Of a stretch of 40,623 nt of DNA, positions 8,556-16,776 are shown in pieces (position 1 is the first letter of the stretch; each line of letters begins with the position of its first letter). Both the position numbers and the translations under genes were made by a program. Location of the stretch: positions 1-40,623 of the forward strand of contig QQNF01000034.1 of assembly GCA_003402705.1 (NCBI GenBank), written 5' to 3'. Origin of the DNA: Verrucomicrobiota bacterium (lineage in GTDB: Bacteria; Verrucomicrobiota; Verrucomicrobiia; Verrucomicrobiales; V1-33). The notes under the pieces were generated by a model. That model saw nothing but the letters and a program-made list of their open reading frames with translations, made no database searches and was not told the origin of the DNA.

Positions 8556-9811
8556 GCACTCCGCTCAATCAATGCCGCATACGCCCCGTCCGTCCCGTCA
8601 CGATGCGGCAACAGCAACCGCTCCTCCAGCTTCTGATACCCCGGCATCCCCCGCAGCACGCCCTTCACCAGCAGCGCATTCTCGTCCGGCTCAATGCTGC
8701 ACGTCGAATACACCAATCTCCCGCCCGGCTTCAGCAATCCTAGCAATCTCGCCAGCATCGCCGTCTGCGTCCGGTTCACAATCACCGTGTAATCCGGCGT
8801 CAGCCGCCACCTCGCATCCACCCGCCGCCTCAGCACGCCCGTATTCGAACACGGCACATCAAGCAGTATCCGGTCAAATCCCTCCGGAAACCGCGCCCGC
8901 AGGCTCGCCGGCGCGTCCCGGTGCTCCCAGTCATGCACCATCGTCTCCACCGTCACCCCCATCCTCGTCATGTTGTCCTTCAATCTCTCCAGTCGCTTCG
9001 CCGCATTGTCCGTCGCCACCAGCGTCCCCCGGTTCCCCATCATCTCTCCCAGCATCGCCGTCTTCCCCCCAGGCGCAGCACACGCATCCAGCACCACATC
9101 CCCAGGCTGCGGCCGCAGCAGCAGCGGCGCAATCCCCGTCGAAGGATCCTGCGCATAACAATTCCCAGCCTGCAGCTCCCGCACCGGCGGCTCCGGCACC
9201 AGATACCACCCGGGATATCCCTCCACTGGCTCCGCCCCGGACAGCGCCGCCACCGCCGCCCCCGCCTTCGCATGCAGTCCATTCACCCTCACAAATACCG
9301 GCGCCGGCGTGTTGTTCCATTCCCCTAGCTTCTCCAGCGCCTCCGCTCCCCACCGCTGCTCCCACTTCGCCGCCAGAAACTCCGGCAGCGAATGCCTCAC
9401 AGACGCCGGCGCATGCTCCCGCATCGCCTTCAACCCCGCCTCCTCACGCAATGCCCGCCTGAGCACCGCATTCACCAGTCCCCTCGCCCGCCCAGCCTGC
9501 TCCACCGTCTCATTCACCGCCGCATGCGGAGCCATCCCCATCACAAACAACTGCGCCAGCCCAATCCTCAGCCACACCCGCGCCCCGTCATCCAGCTTCC
9601 CGTCCCTCAAATGCCCGATCCAGTAATCCAGCAGGGTCTCATGCCGCAGCACCGCCATCACCAAAGCAAACACCAACCCCCGGTTCGGCCCCGACAGCCC
9701 CGCCCGCTGCGCCGCCCGATCCACCAGATCCTCCGCATACACTCCTCCCGGCGTCCACGAACTCAGGACTCGGAAGGCTACCACACGCGGATTGTCAGAG
9801 GAATTTTCCAT
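8552..9811 (-). CDS. rsmB: 16S rRNA (cytosine-5) methyltransferase, RsmB/NOL1-NOP2-Sun family
   Basis: This is an S-adenosylmethionine-dependent enzyme that makes 5-methylcytosine in rRNA. An N-terminal NusB-like helical domain (about residues 1-140, NPRVVAFRVLSSW) precedes a Rossmann methyltransferase domain. The SAM site is LDACAAPGGKTAML near 245; the two active-site Cys motifs are DVPCSNTGVLRRR near 320 and STCSIEPDEN near 375. The frame is open up to 9907, but the ATG at 9811 (MENSSDNP) starts the NusB-like domain and has a GGAGG upstream, giving 419 residues. The NusB-like domain favours RsmB over other members of the family. It lies 61 bases after the efflux operon on the same strand. 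Confidence 0.9.
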   Translation of the reverse strand: MENSSDNPRVVAFRVLSSWTPGGVYAEDLVDRAAQRAGLSGPNRGLVFALVMAVLRHETLLDYWIGHLRDGKLDDGARVWLRIGLAQLFVMGMAPHAAVNETVEQAGRARGLVNAVLRRALREEAGLKAMREHAPASVRHSLPEFLAAKWEQRWGAEALEKLGEWNNTPAPVFVRVNGLHAKAGAAVAALSGAEPVEGYPGWYLVPEPPVRELQAGNCYAQDPSTGIAPLLLRPQPGDVVLDACAAPGGKTAMLGEMMGNRGTLVATDNAAKRLERLKDNMTRMGVTVETMVHDWEHRDAPASLRARFPEGFDRILLDVPCSNTGVLRRRVDARWRLTPDYTVIVNRTQTAMLARLLGLLKPGGRLVYSTCSIEPDENALLVKGVLRGMPGYQKLEERLLLPHRDGTDGAYAALIERSA

Positions 9812-9872
9812 CGCCCTCCGCCGTGGTGCCTTTGCCCACCAACCGCAAGCGCAGCCACTCGCCTTCTCCTCC

Positions 9873-11396
9873 TCACCTCGCCACCTCCCCCTTCCGCCCG
9901 AACACACGCTTCAGCAATGGCACCTTCGCCGGAGGCAACGACGCCGGATCCGCCGTCTGCTCCGGCACCACCACAGGCATCGTCTGCTGCCAACCCCCAC
10001 CCAGAGCCTTCACCAGCGCCACACTCGCTATCAACCTTCTCCCCGCCAGCACCTGCTGCGCCCGCTTCACCACCAGCGCCGTCCGATTCGCAATCAGCAC
10101 CTCCACATACGCCACCGTCCCCGCACGATGCCGCGCCGCCGCAATCTCCGCCGCCCGCTCCGCATGCTTCACCGCCCGACTCTGCGACGCCTCCTGCTCC
10201 GCCAGCAACTTCGCCTGCCCCAACTGTGTCTCCACATCCGCAAACGCCGTCAGCACACTCTGCCGGTACGCCGCCAGCGCACCCTCATGCGCCGCCCGCG
10301 CCGCTTCCTGCACCGCCCGATTCCTCCCGCCCGCAAACAACGGCAGGCTCACCGTCGGCCCGATCGACCACTGCCGACTGATCGTCTCAAACAAGTTCCC
10401 GAAATCACTCCCCATGAACCCGCCATTCCCCGCAATCCGCAGGCTCGGATACAACGCCAGCGACGCCACCCCGAACTTCGCCGTCGCCGCCTCCAGCGCC
10501 CGCTCCGCCTGCGCAATATCCGGCCGCCGCTCCAGCAGATCACTCGGCATCCCCGCAGGAATCACCGGCACCGCAGGCATCCCCGCCCTAGCCGCCACCC
10601 GGAACTCCGGAGCCGCCACCCCCGCCAGCACCGCTATCGCATTCTCCAGCTGCACCCGGTCCGCCGCCAGCCCGCTCGCCTGACTCGCCGCCGACTCCAG
10701 TTCCGCCAGCGCCGCCTCCTCATCCTGCTCGCTCCCGCTCCCCGCCCGAATCCTCGTCTTCACAATCTCCAGCTCCTCACGCCACAACCCCACCACCGCA
10801 TCCAGCACCGCCTGCTCCCCCTCAATCGCCCGCAACCGGAAGTAATTCTGCGCCAGCTCCGCCTGCATCGCCAGTCGCACCGACTCCATCGCCGCCGCCG
10901 CTCCCGCCGCCTCCGCCTGCGCCCCCTCAAACGCCTTCCGCACCCGTCCCCACAAGTCCACCTCATAACTCAAATCCACCGGCGCATTCAGATTCCATCC
11001 CTCGTAACTCAATCCCCTCAGCGGAAACGGCGACGCCATGTTCTCCGACGTCCGCTGATGCAGCGCCGACGGCACCGCATTGATGTCAGGAAAAAACCGG
11101 CTCCTCGCCACCCGCGCCCCCGCCCGCGCACTGTCAAACCTCGCCACCGCCCCGCGCAATTCCTGATTCCCAGCCACCGCCGCTCCCATCAGCCGGTTCA
11201 ACTCCGCATCCTTGTACACCCGCCACCACTCGCCCCGCGGCAATCCCTCCAGCGGCTGCACCCGCCTCCACGCCACCGGATCCTTCCACCCCCCAGGCAC
11301 CGCCGTCTCCGGCTTCTTATAACCACTCCCGCGCTCCGCCCGCACCCCAGCCACCGGCAGCATCAGCACCATCATCAGTACACTCGTTCGTTTCAT
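9873..11396 (-). CDS. RND efflux outer-membrane factor, NodT/TolC family
   Basis: This is the outer-membrane channel of the tripartite pump encoded by the two genes before it. A signal peptide (MKRTSVLMMVLMLPVAGVRA) is followed by a mature region with the periodic helical pattern of TolC-like barrels. Typical segments include WWRVYKDAELNRLM near residue 65, RSRFFPDINA near 105, LGVASL-type strands and RRPDIAQAERALEAA near 290. Unlike many NodT-group members there is no lipobox Cys after the signal. It has 507 residues and starts 12 bases after the stop of the pump gene. Confidence 0.92.
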   Translation of the reverse strand: MKRTSVLMMVLMLPVAGVRAERGSGYKKPETAVPGGWKDPVAWRRVQPLEGLPRGEWWRVYKDAELNRLMGAAVAGNQELRGAVARFDSARAGARVARSRFFPDINAVPSALHQRTSENMASPFPLRGLSYEGWNLNAPVDLSYEVDLWGRVRKAFEGAQAEAAGAAAAMESVRLAMQAELAQNYFRLRAIEGEQAVLDAVVGLWREELEIVKTRIRAGSGSEQDEEAALAELESAASQASGLAADRVQLENAIAVLAGVAAPEFRVAARAGMPAVPVIPAGMPSDLLERRPDIAQAERALEAATAKFGVASLALYPSLRIAGNGGFMGSDFGNLFETISRQWSIGPTVSLPLFAGGRNRAVQEAARAAHEGALAAYRQSVLTAFADVETQLGQAKLLAEQEASQSRAVKHAERAAEIAAARHRAGTVAYVEVLIANRTALVVKRAQQVLAGRRLIASVALVKALGGGWQQTMPVVVPEQTADPASLPPAKVPLLKRVFGRKGEVAR

Positions 11397-11408
11397 CGTC
11401 TCTTCATG

Positions 11409-14400
11409 TTAGGATTGTTCAGCAACCACCGCGCCCGCCGCCGCTCGCTTCCCCCGCGGCTTCATGATCAGCACATAAAACACCGGCGTCAGAAACAACC
11501 CCAGCAACGTCACCCCGATCATCCCCGCAAACACCGCCGACCCCATCGCCCGCCGCATCTCCGACCCCGCACCAGTCGACGTCACCAGCGGATACACCCC
11601 CGCAATGAACGCAATCGATGTCATCAGAATCGGCCGCAATCTCAACCGGCACGCCTCCAGCGACGCCTCCACCACTCCCATCCCCTCACCCTGCTTCTCC
11701 CGCGCAAACTCCACAATCAGGATCGAATTCTTACACGCCAGACCAATCAGCACAATAAACCCGATCTGCGTGAAAATATTGTTATCCCCTCCCGTCAGCA
11801 TCACCCCCACCAGCGCAAACAGCAGACACAACGGCACAATCAGGATAATCGCCAGCGGCAGCCGCAAACTCTCGTACTGCGCCGCCAGCACCATGAACAC
11901 CAGCAGCACACACAACGGATAAATATACACCGCCGTGTTCCCCGCGATGATCTTCTGATACACAATCTCCGTCCAGTCCAGCTCGAACCCTCCAGGCAGC
12001 GCCTGCTTCGCAATCGCCGCAATCCTCTGCTCCGCCTCCCCCGAACTCACCCCAGCCGCCGGTCCCGCACTGAAATCCGCCGCCAGATACCCGTTGTAAT
12101 GCGTCACCCGCGACGGCCCGAAACCCTCACGCACCCGCACCAGCGACCCCACCGGCACCATCTCCCCAGCCCCATTCCGCGTCCGCAATCTCCCAATGTC
12201 GGACGCCTCATCACGAAACGGCGCATCCGCCTGCGCCACCACCTGATACGTCCGCCCAAACCGGTTGAAATCATTCACATACAACGACCCGAGGTTGATC
12301 TGCAGGGTCTCGAACAGATTCCCCAGCGGCACACCCTGCGCCTTCGCCTTCTCCCGGTCCACATCCGCCTCCAATTGCGGCACTTTCACCGTGTACCCGC
12401 TGAACGGCATCTCAAACGCCCCGCTCTGCATCGCACTCCCTAGCAAGGCCTGCGTCGCCCCGTACAGCGCATCATACCCGAGATTCCCACGGTCCGTCAC
12501 CATCAGCTTGAAACCCCCGATCGCCCCCAACCCGTTCACCGCCGGCGGCGGAAACACCGCAAGGTACGCATCCTGAATCGTCGCCATCTGCATGTTCAAT
12601 GCCCCCACAATCGCCATCCCGCTCAACTCCGGCGTCCGCCTCTCCTCAAACGGCTTCAACCCCACAAACACAATCCCCTCATTCGGCGCAATCGTGAACC
12701 CCTGAATCGACAACCCCGGAAACGCAATCGCCGCCGACACCCCCGGATGCTTCAGCGCAATCTCCGACATCTCCCGCATCACCGCCTCCGTCCGGTCCAG
12801 CGACGCCCCCTCCGGCAGCTTCGCAAACGCCACCAGATACTGCTTGTCCTGCGCCGGAACAAAACCCGCAGGCACCGCCTCAAACCCCTTCCACGTCAGC
12901 ACCACCAGCCCCACATAAATCAGCACCGCCACCGCACTGAACCGGATCATCCGCCGCACCGCCCCCGTATACTTCTCCGCACTCCACGCAAAGAAACGGT
13001 TAAACGGCCGGAAGAACCACCCTAGCATCCCGTTGATCACCTGCGTCAGCAGATCCGGCTTCGCCCCGTGCCCACGCAGCAGCAACGCCGACAGCGCCGG
13101 ACTCAAGGTCAGCGAATTGAACGCCGAAATCACCGTCGAGATCGCAATCGTAATCGCAAACTGCCGGTAAAACTGCCCCGTCAGCCCGCTGATGAACGCC
13201 GTCGGCACAAACACCGCACACAACACCAGCGCCGTCGCCACAATCGGCCCGGTCACTTCCTTCATCGCCCGCCGCGTCGCCTCCACCGGCTCCAATCCAT
13301 TCGCAATGTTCCGCTCCACGTTCTCCACCACCACAATCGCATCATCCACCACAATCCCAATCGCCAGCACCAGCCCGAACAATGACAGGTTGTTGATCGA
13401 AAATCCCAGCGCGTGCATCACCGCAAACGTCCCCACCAGCGACACCGGCACCGCCGCCAGCGGAATCACCGACGCACGCCACGTCTGCAGGAACACCACC
13501 ACCACCAGCACCACCAGCAGCACCGCCTCCAGCAATGTCGTGATCACCGCACTGATCGACTTCTTCACAAAAACCGTCGGATCATACACCACTTTGTATT
13601 CAATCCCCTGCGGAAACTTCAGCTTCAATTCATCCATCCGCTTCCTCACATTGTCCGATAACTCGATCGCATTCGACCCCGGCAGCTGAAACACCGGCAC
13701 CGCCACCGCAGGCTTCCCGTCCAGCAGGCTCCGCAACGCATACTCCCCAGACCCCAGCTCCACCCGCGCCACATCCTTCAATCGCGTCCGCTCGCCATGC
13801 TCCCCGGTCTTCACAATGATCTCCCGGAACTCATCCTCACTCACCAACCGCCCCGCCGCATTGATCACCAGCTCGAACGGCACCGGCCCAGCCACCGGCT
13901 GCTGCCCGATCGCCCCGGCCGCCACCTGCACGTTCTGCTCCCGCACCGCCGCCACCACATCACTCGCCGTCAATCCCCGCGCCGCCGCCTTGTCAGGGTC
14001 AATCCAGATCCGCATCGCATAATCCCCCGACCCGAAAATCTGCACCTGCCCCACCCCCGGCAGCCGCGCCAGTTCATCCTTCACCTGCAAGGTCGCAAAA
14101 TTCCGCAGGTACAACTCGTCATACCTCCCGTCCGGCGAATACAGATTCACCACCAGCGTCAAGTCAGGCGACGACTTGATCGTCGATACCCCGAACCGTC
14201 TCACTTCCTCCGGCAATTTCGGCAGCACCTGCGAAACCCGGTTCTGCACCTGCATCTGCGCCTTGTCGATGTCCGTCCCCAGCTTGAACGTCACCGCTAA
14301 CGTCATCACGCCGTTCGCCGTGCTCTGCGACGACATGTACAGCATGTTCTCCACCCCATTGATCCCCTGCTCCAATGGCGACGCCACGGTCTCCGCAATC

Positions 14401-14573
14401 GTCTTCGGATTCGCCCCGGGATACGTCGCCGTCACCACCACCGTCGGCGGCACCACCTCCGGATACTCGCTCACCGGCAGTTTCCAAAGTGAGATCGCCC
14501 CCACAATGAACACCAGCAGCGACAACACCCCGGCAAATACCGGCCTCGTAATGAAAAATCCTGAAAAATTCAT
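11409..14573 (-). CDS. RND multidrug efflux pump, HAE1/AcrB family
   Basis: This is an inner-membrane proton-driven exporter working as a trimer with the adaptor and outer-membrane factor of this operon. It is 1054 residues long, normal for HAE1 pumps. It begins MNFSGFFITRPVFAGVLS with the first membrane helix. The proton-relay aspartates sit in LAIGIVVDDAIVVVENV near residue 405, and the partner lysine in IGLACKNSILIVEFAREK near 940. The large periplasmic loops start with KLPVSEYPEVVPP. The substrate cannot be read from the sequence. The spacing of 15 bases to the adaptor and 12 to the outer-membrane gene shows a single operon. Confidence 0.96.
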   Translation of the reverse strand: MNFSGFFITRPVFAGVLSLLVFIVGAISLWKLPVSEYPEVVPPTVVVTATYPGANPKTIAETVASPLEQGINGVENMLYMSSQSTANGVMTLAVTFKLGTDIDKAQMQVQNRVSQVLPKLPEEVRRFGVSTIKSSPDLTLVVNLYSPDGRYDELYLRNFATLQVKDELARLPGVGQVQIFGSGDYAMRIWIDPDKAAARGLTASDVVAAVREQNVQVAAGAIGQQPVAGPVPFELVINAAGRLVSEDEFREIIVKTGEHGERTRLKDVARVELGSGEYALRSLLDGKPAVAVPVFQLPGSNAIELSDNVRKRMDELKLKFPQGIEYKVVYDPTVFVKKSISAVITTLLEAVLLVVLVVVVFLQTWRASVIPLAAVPVSLVGTFAVMHALGFSINNLSLFGLVLAIGIVVDDAIVVVENVERNIANGLEPVEATRRAMKEVTGPIVATALVLCAVFVPTAFISGLTGQFYRQFAITIAISTVISAFNSLTLSPALSALLLRGHGAKPDLLTQVINGMLGWFFRPFNRFFAWSAEKYTGAVRRMIRFSAVAVLIYVGLVVLTWKGFEAVPAGFVPAQDKQYLVAFAKLPEGASLDRTEAVMREMSEIALKHPGVSAAIAFPGLSIQGFTIAPNEGIVFVGLKPFEERRTPELSGMAIVGALNMQMATIQDAYLAVFPPPAVNGLGAIGGFKLMVTDRGNLGYDALYGATQALLGSAMQSGAFEMPFSGYTVKVPQLEADVDREKAKAQGVPLGNLFETLQINLGSLYVNDFNRFGRTYQVVAQADAPFRDEASDIGRLRTRNGAGEMVPVGSLVRVREGFGPSRVTHYNGYLAADFSAGPAAGVSSGEAEQRIAAIAKQALPGGFELDWTEIVYQKIIAGNTAVYIYPLCVLLVFMVLAAQYESLRLPLAIILIVPLCLLFALVGVMLTGGDNNIFTQIGFIVLIGLACKNSILIVEFAREKQGEGMGVVEASLEACRLRLRPILMTSIAFIAGVYPLVTSTGAGSEMRRAMGSAVFAGMIGVTLLGLFLTPVFYVLIMKPRGKRAAAGAVVAEQS

Positions 14574-14588
14574 GGCTTCCAGTCCCGC

Positions 14589-15773
14589 TCAGGGTTTCTC
14601 CCTCTCTTTCGGCTCGCTCTTCTCCGCTTCCGCCGGAGCCGCCACCACCGGCATCCCCGGCATGAAAATCCGCGCGTGCCCCCGCACCACCACCTGCTCC
14701 CCGGCCTTCAACCCCTCACGAATCACCCGCCTCCCGTCAATCACATCACCTAACACCACCGGCCGATACTGCGCCAGCCCCGCCGCATCCACCACATACA
14801 CAAACTTCCGCGCCAGATCGGTCTGAATCGCACTGTCCGACGTCGTCACGCCTTTCCACGTCCCCGTCACCGGCAGCCGCAATCTCGCAAACAACCCCGG
14901 CGTCAGCATGCCCTCCGGATCCTTGAACACCGCCCTCAACACCATGCTCCCAGTCCCCGCATCCACCCGGTTATCAAACGACTCCACCTCACCTTTGTGC
15001 GGAAACCCGTTCTCCCCGCTCAACTGCAGCTCCACCGGAATCTTCGCCGCACCCGCCCGCCGCGCCTCACCCATCTTCAACAAGGTGTTCTCATCCACAT
15101 CCGCATACACATACACAGGATCCACACTCACAATCGTCGTCAGCAAGGTCGCCCCCCCGGCCATCCCGCTCACCACATTCCCCTCAGTCACCAGCGCCCG
15201 TCCCACCCGACCCGCAATCGCCGCCTTCACCCCACAAAACTCCACATCCAATGCCGCCGCCGTCACCGCCGCCCGCGCCGCCGCCACCGCCGCCTGCGCC
15301 TGCAAATGCACCGTCTCCCGCGCCTCCGCCTGCTCCGGCGACAACGCCTTCCCTTTCAGCAGATCCGCCGCCCTGCCAAACTCCCGCTGCGCCGTCACCG
15401 CCCCTGCCTCCGCACGCTGCAACTCCGCCTTCGCCTGCGCCAGCTTCGCCTCATAAACCCGATCATCAATCCGGAACAATTCGTCCCCCGCCTTCACGAA
15501 CGCCCCTGGCGTAACGCTCACCGACACCAGCTCCCCGGACACCCGCGGTCTAACCTCCACCGTCTCCACTGCCTCCACCCGTCCGTTCAACGCGGTCCAA
15601 TCCGTCAGGGTCCGCTCGTCCGCCGCCTCGAGGGTCACCGGCACCGGCCCCATCGCCATCGGCGCCCCCTGCGGCGGCTTCTTGCACGAACTCATCCCCA
15701 CCACCACCGCCGCCACCATCACGGCATCCCGCCACCCGCACCTGCTGCTTTCATTGGTTCTCTTCATGGTCAT
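14589..15773 (-). CDS. RND efflux periplasmic adaptor (membrane fusion protein)
   Basis: The adaptor links the RND pump to its outer-membrane channel. An N-terminal lipoprotein-like signal (AVMVAAVVVGMSSC, Cys near residue 29) would anchor it in the inner membrane. The body has the HlyD/AcrA order: a first barrel strand and lipoyl half (VRPRVSGELVSVSVTPGAFVKAGDELF near 75-100), an alpha-helical hairpin (ELQRAEAGAVTAQREF), the second lipoyl half (VGRALVTEGNVVSG) and a beta-barrel (DPVYVYADVDE). It is 394 residues. It is the first structural gene after tetR, 16 bases downstream. Confidence 0.94.
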   Translation of the reverse strand: MTMKRTNESSRCGWRDAVMVAAVVVGMSSCKKPPQGAPMAMGPVPVTLEAADERTLTDWTALNGRVEAVETVEVRPRVSGELVSVSVTPGAFVKAGDELFRIDDRVYEAKLAQAKAELQRAEAGAVTAQREFGRAADLLKGKALSPEQAEARETVHLQAQAAVAAARAAVTAAALDVEFCGVKAAIAGRVGRALVTEGNVVSGMAGGATLLTTIVSVDPVYVYADVDENTLLKMGEARRAGAAKIPVELQLSGENGFPHKGEVESFDNRVDAGTGSMVLRAVFKDPEGMLTPGLFARLRLPVTGTWKGVTTSDSAIQTDLARKFVYVVDAAGLAQYRPVVLGDVIDGRRVIREGLKAGEQVVVRGHARIFMPGMPVVAAPAEAEKSEPKEREKP

Positions 15774-15789
15774 TTTCAGGAAATTCTTA

Positions 15790-16407
15790 TCACGCCGCCA
15801 CCGCCCCCACCGCTCCTACCACTAGCGCAATCGCCAGCACGCCTTCCTCCATCTCATCCAGCAACCCCGGATCATTCGCAATCCGCGCCTGCGTCAGCAA
15901 TCCCTCCCCATAAGCAAACACCCGACGCGCCCGCGCCGCCGCCTCCATCGCCCGTTCCTCCCCGCCTCCCCACGCGGCCAGAATCGCCGCCGCCACATAC
16001 CCCTGATACTCCCCCAGAATCTTCTCAATGCTCCGCCGCAACCCTTCCTCCTGCGTGCTGATCTCCGCCCCCAGCACATGCAGCGGACACCCCAGCACCC
16101 TCCCAGTCCGCTCCCACATCTCCCGCTGCTCCGCCACCATCCCAACACTCCACCGCCGCAACCGCTCCACCGGCCCCACCCCCTCACCAAATACCTTCCC
16201 CAACTCTCCCCTCCGCTCCTCCCAACCAGCCTCCAACGCCGCCGCCGCCAACGCCGTCTTCGACTCGAAAAAATAATAGAAACTCCCCTTCCTCACCCCA
16301 GCCCGCTCACAAATCCCCTCCACCGACGTCGCCCCATACGACCCCGCCCAGATCAGCTCCATCATGGCGCTCATCAGTCGCTCCCGCGCATCACTCGTTC
16401 GTCCCAT
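15790..16407 (-). CDS. TetR-family repressor of the efflux operon
   Basis: A TetR/AcrR-type regulator, first gene of the efflux operon and probably its autorepressor. The N-terminal DNA-binding domain is clear: RERLMSAMMELIWAGSYGATSVEGICERAGVRKGSFYYFFESKTA, with the recognition helix at GVRKGSFYYFF. The C-terminal ligand domain is poorly conserved, as usual. Two in-frame starts exist, 16425 and 16407. The family's usual beginning (MGRTSDARERL) and the position of the likely promoter favour 16407, giving 205 residues; no ribosome site at normal spacing precedes either start. Helix-length segments in the second half resemble the TetR_C_6/YcdC-type region, but I am not sure. Confidence 0.88.
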   Translation of the reverse strand: MGRTSDARERLMSAMMELIWAGSYGATSVEGICERAGVRKGSFYYFFESKTALAAAALEAGWEERRGELGKVFGEGVGPVERLRRWSVGMVAEQREMWERTGRVLGCPLHVLGAEISTQEEGLRRSIEKILGEYQGYVAAAILAAWGGGEERAMEAAARARRVFAYGEGLLTQARIANDPGLLDEMEEGVLAIALVVGAVGAVAA

Positions 16408-16413
16408 CCTCCC

Positions 16414-16442
16414 CCATCTACCCATGGTAGATGACTAGTCAA
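16414..16442 (-). promoter_or_regulatory. Probable operator-promoter of the tetR/efflux operon
   Basis: A perfect 8-bp inverted repeat (CATCTACC at 16415-16422, GGTAGATG at 16426-16433) with a 3-base centre forms a typical TetR-type operator. Immediately beside it is a 10-bp palindrome TGACTAGTCA (16432-16441). On the minus strand TTGACT (16442-16437) can act as a -35 element, with TAGATG (16420-16415) as a weak -10 after a 16-base spacer inside the operator. Transcription would then begin close to the ATG at 16407, suggesting a leaderless or near-leaderless message. The palindrome is seen directly; the promoter is inferred. Confidence 0.6.
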
Positions 16443-16540
16443 CTATTTCGTGCTCCCATACCCCATCCCCTCTCCTCAAAAACCTTACCACGACATCGGA
16501 AAACCACTTGCAAGCCTCAGGGACAGTGCCACTCTCCCCA

Positions 16541-16569
16541 CACATGAGACGGCCCTCCCGTCTCACGTG
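16541..16569. other. Hairpin upstream of tRNA-Leu
   Basis: An inverted repeat of 12 positions with one mismatch: CACATGAGACGG (16541-16552) and CCGTCTCACGTG (16558-16569) around a CCCTC loop. No T-run follows on either strand, so it is not an ordinary terminator. It lies 14 bases before the tRNA and may affect processing of the tRNA precursor or be a protein-binding site. This stretch (16443-16583) otherwise holds no gene. Confidence 0.55.
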
Positions 16570-16583
16570 GGTCCTTTGGACAT

Positions 16584-16666
16584 GCTCGGATGGCGGAATT
16601 GGTAGACGCGTACGTTTGAGGGGCGTATGGGTAACCGTGGGGGTTCGAGTCCCCCTCCGAGCACCA
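16584..16666 (+). tRNA. tRNA-Leu (anticodon GAG)
   Basis: All arms can be folded. The acceptor stem is GCTCGGA (16584-16590) with TCCGAGC (16656-16662), then the discriminator A and an encoded CCA (16664-16666). The D arm contains GGTAGACGC. The anticodon stem is TACGT/GCGTA with loop TTGAGGG, placing anticodon GAG at 16618-16620. The long variable arm (about 11 bases, 16628-16638) is typical of Leu tRNAs, and the T arm is GGGGG-TTCGAGT-CCCCC. It reads CTC and CTT; CTC is the main Leu codon of plus-strand genes here. Confidence 0.96.
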
Positions 16667-16693
16667 AACCCTGTCGGCTACGGCAGGGTTTTT
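16667..16693 (+). terminator. Rho-independent terminator after tRNA-Leu
   Basis: AACCCTGTCG (16667-16676) pairs with CGGCAGGGTT (16681-16690), one wobble in ten pairs, around a GCTA loop. With the last stem bases, five T residues (16689-16693) follow. It starts directly after the CCA end of the tRNA. Confidence 0.9.
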
Positions 16694-16776
16694 CGCTTCC
16701 CACCCCGCGCTTCTCTTCCTGCGCATCCCTCCCCTTGCCCGTTGTCTTCTCCCCTCCCCGCGCCTAAACGCCTCCC

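Noticed and set aside
9812..9907. Overlap or fusion between rsmB and the outer-membrane factor gene
   Set aside because: It exists only if rsmB starts at 9907; the real ATG at 9811 leaves a 61-base gap.
9792..12443. Long plus-strand open frame of 883 codons opposite the efflux genes
   Set aside because: Its product is Arg/His/Pro/Gln-rich without domains and mirrors the third-position bias of the clearly real outer-membrane and RND genes on the other strand.
16541..16569. Terminator of the efflux operon or of the tRNA leader
   Set aside because: The stem is strong, but no T-run follows on either strand, and the efflux genes are transcribed away from it.
16584..16666. tRNA-Leu as the attachment site of a genomic island
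   Set aside because: The DNA after it is the dehydrogenase-lpxB pair with native composition. There is no integrase, and no duplicate of the tRNA 3' end was noticed near 19.2 kb.
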